Assembly (NCBI GenBank): GCA_035772405.1
Contig: JAYKKM010000052.1
Location: 402,001-466,000 of the forward strand
DNA from: Chrysogorgia sp. JL179-B06
Taxonomy: Eukaryota; Cnidaria; Anthozoa; Scleralcyonacea; Chrysogorgiidae
Reading direction: 5' to 3'
DNA: 64,000 nucleotides
Part shown: positions 12,201 to 24,200 of the stretch, piece after piece
Layout: each line of letters starts with the position of its first letter
Numbering within the stretch: position 1 is the stretch's first letter
The notes under the pieces: model-generated
The model's input: only the letters and a program-made list of their open reading frames with translations
The model's database searches: none
What the model was told of the DNA's origin: nothing
Translations under genes and position numbers: made by a program

Positions 12201-15200
12201 GAGGCTCAGAGTGTCGGGCATTTTATACACATGCATGACTGGTCCCTCGGGAAACAATGAGATTTAATTTCCTCGAATCTCGATGTTTTCCTCGACTTAA
12301 GAATTTTAAGTTCAACACTTGCATTATTCAAATTTGTTGGATCATTCTTTATGCGTTAAAAAATCCTTTAGCAACAATTATCAAATGCAACACTCATTGG
12401 ATTTTTATATATTATAGTGTAGGAATGAAAAATACCAAACAGGATACTATATGGGATCTACAGGATTTCAAAACAATTAAGTAGGATCCTATATTTGATC
12501 CTAAAGGATTTATAGCTTTACAGAATCCTGTAGGGTTTCAAAATCCTAAGCGGAATCCTATAGGATCCTGTGCATGATCCTATAGGATAAAGTAATGGTT
12601 TGAATCATTAGATGTGAGAAGTTGATCGTCCAGGTTGTTGTAGTCTTGAGAAAGACTATTGTGTAACGACTGACGTTTCGACGGCCTCAGCGGCGGTCAT
12701 CTTCAGAGTCAAGTCTATAGGATATCAATAACTGAAGTAGGATCCAGAACAGGATCTTCTAGGATATCATGTAGGATTAAAAATCCTAAGAAAAATCCTA
12801 TAGGATCCTACAGGATGACAAATCTCCTGCGCAGGATCTTGTAGGATCCTTACAGGGTCCTGGAATAGGATCCTGTAGGATCCTATAAGATCCTAAAGGA
12901 TCTTGAGTAGGATCGTATAGGATTGATTTGGAGGATCCTGTATAGGATCCTATACCGGATCCTGTCTAGGATTCCCACCAAGGTATGGAAACATGATAGC
13001 AAACAATTGCGTTAACAATTCCCATTACAGTAACATGAGAACACTTATGTGTACGAGTAGTGTAGATCTTAATAAGCTAAACAACTTACGACAGAGTTGC
13101 TGCGTTCTCCACTTGATATGAATACCATGCATGTTACATTCTCTAGTGTAAGCTGCAATAGCGGTACACAAACACTCACAATCACCACCACTGTCACATC
13201 CACACGCGTCGTAATAACAAGCTTCGTAAAACGACTGCGGATCGACCTAAAATTTTAGTAATCACCACATAAGTTTATGCAAAGAGAGATCGAGCTCTGA
13301 TCACGCTGGCCTTAACCGAGTACTTAAAAAGTATTTGGTGATGTTCTGTGACCTGCTCAGCACAAGATATCGTTTCTTCACTTCGTGTTGGAATACCGTC
13401 AACGAACGGGAAAGTCACTGTGTTAACGTATTTGAAATAAAAATCGAGTATATCGTGAAGTTTAATAAAGCAATGTAACGAACAGTTACCCTGCTTCATG
13501 CACAATTTATTCTGAGTATCGTCCGCTGCTGGACTAATCTTTCAATATTTCGATTTTCAACTTCGCGCGCCATTTTTTTCGAATGTTTACACACGAGCGC
13601 GCAACTTGGTGACCACGCCTTTGTGTAGAATACAACTGAAGTTGCCCAACATTTTACATGGTCGTGGCTAGATGGTAGTACCTCACGGTCACCTCAACTG
13701 CGAATGTAGGTCTGAGTCGTCTTCTGGATGATCCTTTTATTAGTATTAAGGTTAGTATTAGAAAACCATTAGGCGAGGGGTTAGAAAACCGCTTAGGCGG
13801 GGAGTTAGGGTTAGGATCTAAGTTGTTTTGGGGTTAGCAGTTACATGATCTATTTCATCATACAGGCATGTCCGATCGTAACAATCACATTTCGTCCAAG
13901 CTCTCGCGAATACTAAAAAAGATCGTCCAGAAGACGATTCAGACCTAGTACCTCACGGTCACCTCAACTGCGAGTGTACCATCTATAGCCACGACTATTT
14001 TACATAGGATGCTCGCGTATCACGTAAAGCTACTGTAACATGAAGACTCGATTTGTAAAGTGCCTATCACCCCAAATACGATATTACTGATATAGATTCT
14101 ACATGTATGCCAAAATGTTTAAAGTGCCACTGCGATGAAAAATCGTCTATCCAATTTTGATTTTATCTAAAAGTATTTCCAAAATGAAACAGAGTGGCTC
14201 AATATTTCATCTCGTTCCAGAGATACAGGTTTTTGAAACATGCAAATTAGATGCGTCTGACGTCATCCACTCAGTTAAATAAAATTCACAAAATTAGGGA
14301 TATCTTCAAATAGCAAGCAGAATGTTTTGAAACTTTGCTCATGTATGCCAATGAGAAATGTGCACACAACTGTGCATAGTATTTTGTTACCATGGAGACC
14401 GCTGCGAAACAGGAGTCTTAACTAAAAAACTAAAATCTTAATTTCTACTTTTTTCTTAAAGAATAAGATGATTTAAACTCAAAAATACAATATGTAAAGC
14501 AGTAAACGTAACAAATTTGTTTTACAAATGGAAGAGATCTGACACCAAGCGATCTCCATGGCAACATCATACTGTGCCCAGTGGAGTATACATTCCTCAT
14601 TGGCATACATGTGCAAAGTTTCAAAACATTCTGATTGTTATTTGAAGAGATATTGCTCATTTTGTCAATTTTATTTAGTCTAGATGACGTCAGATGCATC
14701 TAATTTTGGAACGAGATGGCGTATTGAGAAACAGAGCACGCCATAGACCTCTTTCATAATGGCGGACAGTCTAAATATTTTTTTATATGCATGCAAATTA
14801 GCCTTTCTGGCCTCGTTACAAAGCAAAGATTCTTTGGAATTACAGACACACGAACGAGGTCAGAAAGGCTAATTTAAATGAATATAAAAGAATATTTAAT
14901 TTGGGTGCCATTATGAAAGAGGTCTATTATGTCTCAATTTGAAAATACTATTAGATAAAATCAAAATTAGATAGACAATGTTTTCATCGCAGTGGCACTT
15001 TTATGATTTGAGCTTTGCGTTGATGTTCTATAAAGCTGGTTTGTTCGAAATACTAATAAGTGTGACGTCATCCCAGGAATTTGGCTTTCTTTCCTGCTTT
15101 CCGTGTGATAGACTGGTTGAGGATTTGAGTGAAAAAGTTGGTAAGACTCTACACCTTTTCCAGGTCAAATTCGGAAACGTCCAAATTAATTTCAGACACT

Positions 15201-18200
15201 TCCAAATGATATTCAGGTATTTACATACGAATCTCAGACATTTCCTAATGAAGCGAGGCAAAAGTTTCGCTTGAACCGTAAATAGTTTGGATCAGCGGAG
15301 GGAACACGTACACCTTCCCCGTATTACTCAATCAAAAACATTCAATTGCACTCGTTGAAATAACAATGACACTTTATTTAAGACGTCGGGACCATCTCAT
15401 TTCAAACCGACTGAGGCGTTTCAAAGGCGAAGTGGGGTGCGGAAAGGGTTGTGGGACGAGTTACGGGTCATCACCTACCTATACTATCAAGTTTTGTGAT
15501 TGGTTGATTCAAACAATAAAACAATAGAATCAACCACAAAGAAAGCAATGTCCTAACCCTATCACTTTTGTTCCATATAGCCAATCACAAAACCTGTTCA
15601 TTTTAGGTACGTATTTACCCGGAGTTACTCATGTTCTTTAATGTATTGCTGTAAGAGCATTGAGACTATTGTATAATGCTCCTAAACGTCTTTATTATTA
15701 TTATGTAATAAATCTCCCAGAGTTCGTGAGCACCGGCTAGAGTATGTCGAAGTATTAATTGATGAATCCATGGGACTAATTAATGCACAATACATATATT
15801 GTAAATTCCCAACGTATTTTTCAGCCTGCGCTTAACTTGGACATAGAAGTGGGAGCATAAATTTGTGAACTTGTATTATGTGCTTCTCATACAGTACTGG
15901 TTTCCGTTGTTTTGTTATGGTTATTTGTTTGGTTTTGTTGTATGCGAAATTTTGTCTATTGATATGTAATAAAATGAGAAATAGTGAAGTTATTTGTACT
16001 ATTCTGAAATTCACTTGGAATGTTCTGAAATTGACTTGAATTATCTGAAATTTGTTTCGAAGTTTCTGAATTTGACCTGAAAAATTTGTAGTATATCATT
16101 GACGTTTGAATTACGTCAAATTTCTCTAGCAGCAGAATATTGTATACTAAATGATAACTGGGTTGACGTCACATACCATTTCGGAAAAACAACCCTTTTT
16201 AGCACATCAATGCAAGGCTCAAATCATAAAACATTTTGGCATTCAACACTTCGTGTAGAATCTGTAACAGTAATATCGTTTTTTGGGTTATAGTACCCAT
16301 CTCATGTTTGGTCGTTTCCATGTAATAAGAAAAGATGGCGGCCGTACATTATACCGCAATGGTTTGCGAACCTAAACCAGCTATAACTAAGTTTACTTTA
16401 TAGGACATTAGCAACAAAGAAATAAAGTACCATTTTATTTTAAGTATGCTACTTAAGTAGCCGGAATATCGTAGTTTCAGGTTGTAAAAATGCTCATAAT
16501 GCGTAGTAAAAATAATTAGGGTTCTTGTCCAAATGACCTGTGACTTCATGTATGACGTCAAATGACCTGTGACGTCATGCCGGAAATGCAAAGAAATGAA
16601 GATTCTCAGCGTTATTCTTGTAATCGCTATTACAACCACAACTGGGCAATCGATAGCTCCACAGTATGTAGTACAACAGTAAGGAATACAACGCTTTGCA
16701 ACACATGACGTCACGGTTATATTCAAAATGGCGGATTAAGAGCCCGTTTTTAGATGGTTTATTCAACTTTTAAGATGTGTTACGAGCATTTTCCTAGCAC
16801 CATAGTCAATCGAGATATGGTCTGGAAACTCGGCAAACTTCAAAGCGACTATAATGAGCTACGTTTTGATGTTGAACCGTACCTTTGAGCGATTAAACCC
16901 AAACGATTCTATTGGATGATTGCTTCATTATACTAAAATACAATAGGTTCAGTGACCGTGCACCATGCACAAATTGCATAAAGACGAACAAAAAGATAGA
17001 ACAAAGACTTAGCTGAGTTTCCAGACCATATCTAGATTGACTAAGCTAGCACCAAACTACTATATTCCAACTAGCTAAGTTATTATATATATATATATAT
17101 AACTTCGATATAAAAAGTTAGTTATTTTTAGTTGCCAATGGCCTTTAATATGAATTTTGGTTAAATGTACAATCGCTATATTTCGGCACGGTCGTTTTGG
17201 TTTTACCTTAGAGTGACACGACTTGAAGACTTCACCACGAATTATATTACACGTTTTATGTGACCAAGCTGCTCTGTGCTGGTTAACATCGCAGGGATGT
17301 TCACCAGGGACAACATCAGGACAACCATCGTGGATTTTCCAGCTGTCGCCAAAGTCGTTCGCATGAACTTCGGTAAGTTGCTGAGGAGTCATGAAGTCAT
17401 CTGATTGGTCATCGTTAAACGTGCCACAAATACCACAAGTACTGCCTATACAAAACAGAACAACATGGTGCAATTCAACATCGACTTCATTTCCATTCTT
17501 GCAAATTATGGCGTTTTCTTCTCAAGCATGCCCCATCGAGTTAGAAAACGTACGTAAGAGTTGCCCGTGGTGATAGCTGAGAAATAAATATTTCCACAAC
17601 GGAACATTTCCTTCGATTCATACCCACATCTATACTTTAGTAAGTCTTCATCGCAGTCCTCTATTCATCAACCTAAGGTATAATGGTGCAAATTTTCCAT
17701 ATAAACGCGAAAAGCTTTTTGCACTGAAGATCGCTTTTTGCGCTGAAGAGCTTTTTGCGCTGAAGAGCTTTTTGCGCTGAAGAGCTTTTGCGTATTTTAA
17801 ACTGCATATATTCAACAGTACGGGTTTCCCACCAAAAATAATCAATCTACAGAAAACAGACCATATGTAACATCAAGTGTTAATTTATCTAAGTTATTTA
17901 AAGTGCCTATGAAACGAAACTTTTTCCAGGTTTTCGTTAATGCATGTTTAGAACACTTTCATATTTGTTATTTTCTGAAATCAAAATCGAGATGAGGTCT
18001 AGATGTTTAGATGTGTTGATCGTCCAGCCGACTGTAGCAGTCTTGAGAAAGACTATTGTTGATATATAGGCTTTCTCAAGACTACAACAACCTGGATGAT
18101 TAACTTCACACATCTGATATACTCCTATAGGTTCACACGATTTACTTTAAATTGTTTGATAAACAGATAGCGAAAGAGACATTTTTTAAATGTCAAGCGA

Positions 18201-21200
18201 TTCGGCAAATAGTATTCTTAGGGCACCATCAACAACGGAATTTCTTTCACCGTGTTTTGTAGCTTTCTCGACAATTTTTACACTACTTGCAAACACCCTT
18301 GACGCCTCATCAACAAGTCACGTGGTATTTAGTTTAGCCGCGCGTGGAAGTGACCACTAGTTGCCTAAAATGTTCTTTTATAGCCTATGTCAGTGGTGTA
18401 ACGCTTTAAAGGACAATGGCAACGAAAATTAAGTTGGTCTAATATGAAAGAACTAGTAAAATGATAGAGTAACACCTTTCACCATTTTTCGGCATTTTAC
18501 TTCGTTTTTGAAATATTTCAGTTTGTTTGATATGTATGATTTGTTTGTCTCTGACGCCAGGTGCTGGGTAGAGAATTTCACACATTAGAATATTAGTTCC
18601 ATCTTCAAATTTGTTCCACAAGATATTAAAATGTGCGTATAATAACTCCTCATGATAATGAACGTTGTAAACTTAGCAATCACTGAGACATAAGACATAT
18701 TTTAATCAGTGAAAATTACCCAGCAACTGACGTCAGAGACCATCTCAATTAAAATACGGGAAAGTTGTAAAAGGTGTTACTCTATCATTTTACGAGTTCT
18801 TTCATATTAGACAAACTTAATTTTTGTTGCTAATGTCCTTTAACGAATTTTTCTGTTCAATATGTTCTAAATAATATGGAATATTTAAAAACTGCAACAA
18901 AAAATTCGTTTCACAGGCACTTTATGAAATGTTGCACGGTGGATGCAATTCGGAGCTCAGTAAACTATGACAGAAGACATTTTATAACAGAAGACACAAA
19001 ATCATGAAAAACAAGATTTATTAATTTGCCGATTCCGGAAATTAGGAACGTTTCTGATTGGTCGCTTAAAGTTCCCGCGATCCATCTGGAGCACGCACGA
19101 CAACCAATCAGAAGTGACCTTATATATAAAATTTATGTAATCTACAGGTCAACGTAGGTTTTGCAGCAGCTATATACATTGAAGTGCCTATGCAATGAAA
19201 AATTCAGTTGTAAAATAACTCTTGTTTGAAACAACTCTTGAAACGATTACATCTTTTCATAATGATCATACTTATGACATCACAATGCATAAGGACTTAT
19301 TGAATAACTCTGCAATCTTTACATTATCACGTGGAATCGTTTGATGATTTGCGTATTTGATGTCATCGGATACATCCACCTGCATTTCAAGTGATTTCAT
19401 TACATAATCTCAAGGATATATAAGCGTTTTCAATAAGTCATTATGCATTGTGATGTCATAAGTATGATCATTTACATATTACAAGAGTGAAGTGAGATAT
19501 GAAAAAGTTGTAAATGGTTAGTCTATATAGTTTCAAGAATTCTTCCAAACAAGAGTTATTTTACAACTGATTTTTTCATTGCATACGCACTTTACGTATA
19601 TACATAAGCAAGTGTGTTACCTTTAAATTTTGGGTCCAACGTGACATACAATCTAGTCCCGTAATCCCAGAGGATCGTCAATCCAATCTTGGTGGTTAAT
19701 GTTAGAAAGAAAAACCCGTGCTGTATGAGATACTGGTCGGTGTCGTTAGACTTCGGTTCTCCAGAATATGAAATCACTTCAACACCTTCTCCTCTTTCCA
19801 TTTTTATAATGGCATCATCCAACATGATAGTCGCCGACTTTGTACACGTGACTCCGCTTATACCACAGGGAATATTTTGCACCTTTACTAGAAACGTTCC
19901 ATTCCGACCGTTACAATGATCCTGCGTCAGTACATACTCGCAAGAGCCTTGAAACATGAACCTTTTCCCGTCGTATGTTATGTAATGTGGATCTCCATAT
20001 GCGGTGCACGTTTTTGGGCAATCTTTCTTCGTGCACTGCCAGATTGTGCCGTTACAGGTGCTGAAAATTGAGCATGGAAATATTTTGATTAGAAACAAAG
20101 GCCACTGTACAAGATTACTTAGTTATCTCACTTCAGGCGAGTGTTGCGTAACGCTTCACTTCAAGTGAATAGGATTTGGCAAATCATTTGGCCAATATTT
20201 TCCTCGAATTAACTATATACACCAATTGTAAAACGTTCCAAAGTAAGTGTACAGTCAATTTGAACGTCGATTAGGTAACAGTTCTCACCCGAATACTTTG
20301 TTCAAAATAGCATCACGAAGCTGAACTGCTCTAGCTGCTGCGCATTTTTAACTGCGCTTTAACTACAATCTGATCCTAATATAAACTCAGCCCTATAATC
20401 CTAATTCCTTGGGGTATGACAACGATAAACCGTTCCGTTTTTAAACATGGGGCGAGCACATAAGGAGGCTAAGTAGCTCAGTCATTTAAAATCCCAATTG
20501 TACAGCGCACAAATCCTTTTACAAACCAGGTTTTGCAGTTGTAGACGTTTACCTTTGCAGAGTTTTTTAATTTTTTTTGAACTTAAGTTGGGAACATATT
20601 TGTTAGTGGATTGTTTTATACATTAAACTCTTAAAGTGCCATATGCAATAAATTCAGTTGTAAAATAACTCTTCTGTTTTAAAGAACTCTTGAAACTATA
20701 AAGACTAACCATTTACAACTTTTTCATATCTCACTTCACTCTTGAGATATTAAGATTTGTTTAATATATAAATGATCATGCTTATGACATCACAATGCAT
20801 AATGACTTATTGAAAAATTCTGCATATCTTTACATTATCACATGGAATCGTTTGATGATTTGCATATTTGATGTCATTGGATACATTCACGCACATGTAT
20901 ACCTGCATTTCAAATGATTTTATTACATAATCTCTGTCGGCGTTAGATCATATAGAGTTAACGTACAGTCCGCGTCTTTGGGACGATGTTTTGTAGTATA
21001 ACCATAACGCCGACCCATAATCTCAAGGATATGTAAGCGTTTTCAATAAGCATTATGTATCGCGATGTCAGAAGTATGATAATTTACATATTAAACAAAT
21101 CTTAATATCTCAAGAGTGAAGTGAGATATGAAAAAGTTATAAATGGTTCGTCTTTATAGTTTCAAGAGTTCTTTCAAACAAAAGAGTTATTTTGCTTCAA

Positions 21201-24200
21201 TGCCAACGTTCATGCAGAATTCGGCATTGATATTTTCACGTATGAATTACATCTAGTTCGTATACGCAGTCCGTTTTCTTTGAATTTCAGGAGGCCGCGA
21301 CTTTATAACTCTTTTAATTCACAAGTATATAATATTCTTCAATAATGTTCCATAGCTCTTAAATCGACTTGAATTACGAAAGGAAACAAAACTTTGGATC
21401 AAGGCCTTCGTTTACCGGTAATGAACTCGCCATGTTTTACAACCTCAGTATATTTTAGGGGGTGTTCTCCCTTTATGCGATCGCTCCGTGTTTAAAACTC
21501 TCGATCAAACTGGGGGAAGGCTAAAAGGGATGACTCAAAAGGAACCTTTGTTTTTTTCTGTGTTTTATTTTTCGCTAGGTTAGGATCAAGGTTAGGATCA
21601 AGGTTAGGATTACGATTACGATTAGGGTTAGGGTTAGGATTAGTAGTTCTAAAAAATGTGAAGGTCCTTTTGAGTCATCCCTTTTAGCCTTCACGGATCA
21701 ACTGGGAGCCATTTCAAGATAATGGAGTATGTACTACGTATTCCTTATAAGGAGAGCAAATACATTGGATTGACGAGGGAATATATTGGACTACAATCAT
21801 TGACAAAATTCGTTAAAACATTGAACAGTTGCTTATTTATAGTCAAAATAAGTAGAAATCGACCATTCAATCGCCAATTTACCTACGAACAAGAAACCAA
21901 CCGATTGACTGAAATTTGTCAGCAGGGGGCCGCGATGCCATATCGTTCAGCACGCTTTGATTCAACACTTTTGACAATGATTGTAGTCACAAGGGACAAC
22001 AGGTACTTCTGGCTCAAACTTACTCAACCCAGTTCTTATAGTCCCTCATTAAAACCTTTCAAACTGACTGATTCATGTACAGACAATTTACCGGAGGAAG
22101 AGATTGGGTTGGTGAGCCTATGCCTTGAAACTTTGAGGGAATACACTTTTCACTTTTACGGGCAATACTTCGCACGATAACTATAAACTTTAACAAACTT
22201 AATGTGCGTGGCTTACCATGTGTTGCAATCCAGATATATCGTGTGTCCCTGTTTATAACTTTTCCCGTCATAATGACATGGACATTCTTCGACCTTCACA
22301 CAACGTGCACCATCAAACACGAGACCACGTGGACAGATACACCCTTCTTCACACTTACTGCTCAGACATGGTAGATGAACATTTTCACAGGTTCGCGCGC
22401 ATTCGACACCGCATGAAGACCACGACTGACCTCCGACACATTCCGAGCCTAGATTCAATAAAACAATATATCAATCTGTTGTACAACATCTATCTTTCTC
22501 AAACTCGATGAAATGATGAAAATTCAAAATAAATCAATATTTAATGAGTATTTAGAAATAAGGAAGATTACGGCCAAATTTCGCTAACTTTAACCTCGAT
22601 TTTACACAAAATATGGATTCGTTTGAGAAGCAAGTGCTAACACTCATAATTGTTCATCCTCTGTCTGAATACGGACAAACCGGTTAAAAAAAATTGATTT
22701 CAGAAACTCAAGAATGACTCAAATCATTTTTCTGAGGATACGAGCTTGACGATCGGCCATGTATCGTCTAGTGTCTACTCCAAGCTCTCCCACATTCACT
22801 ACAGCAGTGTGTATATTAACACAATTTGAATTGTCATAAAGAACATTCCATGAGCCAACGTTGTCCAAACTGAAGGCCTAAACGTCAAAACGTCTTTGAA
22901 ATTGCAAAAAGAATCTTCAACACTGCGGTTTCAGCTTCATGTTATCATTGAACTAAGTATTATCTCGACACAAATCTCATGCACAGTCGAGATTACGAAC
23001 TCGCTTATTTTCGTCTATATTCCAGGAAGTGTCACTTGGACAATGACGAAAATTAACAGCAATATTAGGATTGACGGTATCGAAAAAGATGGCGACTGGT
23101 ACATTTAACCACACTGTAAAAACAGATTGGTTAAAACAACCAATTTCTTCGGTTGTCTCCGACTCATAAATTGACAATTTCTTTATCGGTTGAAACAGCC
23201 AAATTTATTGGTTGAAAAAACCAAACTAAGGCCATTTTAACAAAAATATTTGGTTAGTTTAACCACTCAAATTGTCAAATTGCGTCTGAGACAACCTATC
23301 AAATTGGTTACTGAGAGCATTTTCACGTCTTTAGGATCGACGTTATCTCGCTAAAGCCTGGTTTCCATATGGTCGCTACGCTGTCTTTACGGTCGCGGAA
23401 GTGATGCGTGTTTCTTTTGTCATAACAAAAGAAACACGCTTCACTGCTTCACTTCTGCGACCGTAACGACAGCGCAGCGACCATAACATGGAAACCAGGC
23501 TTTAGAGATAAGAGCTGTTCCTTATGACTGACTTGAACACAGACACTACAATCGTTTTAGAAATATTGAAGCGTTTTGGAATCATAACAAGTTTTGAGTG
23601 TAAAATACGCTGTCAATCGACCGTGGTTTCATTCAAATACTAAAATTTATATTGCTATCACTGCCGTCGTCGTCGCAGTCGTCCCTTTCGTAAACGGTCT
23701 TTGCCATCTCGAACGGTATTTTCCATCCTAAACAATGACCCCAAGCCCCCCGAGTCCTAACCCCCCGGAATTTTTGACTAATATATACGGAAAAACTGTG
23801 TCAAGTTGTGACAGTGTTGCGAAAAATTCCGGAGGGTTAGGATTCAGGGGGGTTGGGGTCATTGTTTAGGATGGCAAAGACCGTAAGGGATGGCAAAGAC
23901 CGTTTACGAAAGGGAAGACTGCGTGGTCGTCCTAGGTTGCCGTCGTAGATCTTATGTTCCCTATTAATGAAAGGTAAAACAAAGACTTGTGCACTTTCAG
24001 GGTATCCTCAACATAAATCGTATCTTGTTGTTAGCCGCTTTGAAGTTCGCCGCGTTTCCAGACCAAACTTGACAAAACTTGACTGAAACTACCTTCACAT
24101 TTTCAAGAACTAGTCTAAACCTAACCCTAATCGTAGCTAAACCAAACCTAATCGAAAATAAACGCCAGACAAAAACAGAAAGGTCCATTTGAGTCATTCT

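Larger units (their letters stand above)
12430..12990. repeat. Degenerate GGATCC palindromic satellite
   Basis: Dozens of AGGATCCTATAGGATCC-like words with variable spacing, self-complementary on both strands. Interrupted at 12600-12720 by a hammerhead-like repeat fragment. Confidence 0.85.
17899..18923. mobile_element. AAAGTGCC foldback enclosing two further repeats
   Basis: AAAGTGCCTATGAAACGAAA at the left is answered by TTCGTTTCACAGGCACTTTA at the right. It contains an inverted repeat fragment at 18005-18115 and a TTAA-type element at 18413-18841. Confidence 0.55.

Noticed and set aside
12430..12990. CRISPR-like array
   Set aside because: Words are palindromic and irregularly spaced, without unique spacers of constant length, and the DNA is eukaryotic.
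21722..22180. 152-codon plus-strand open frame next to exon 16
   Set aside because: No recognisable domain, no supporting splice or repeat-family evidence, and it lies in an intron of the opposite-strand gene. Kept only as a note.
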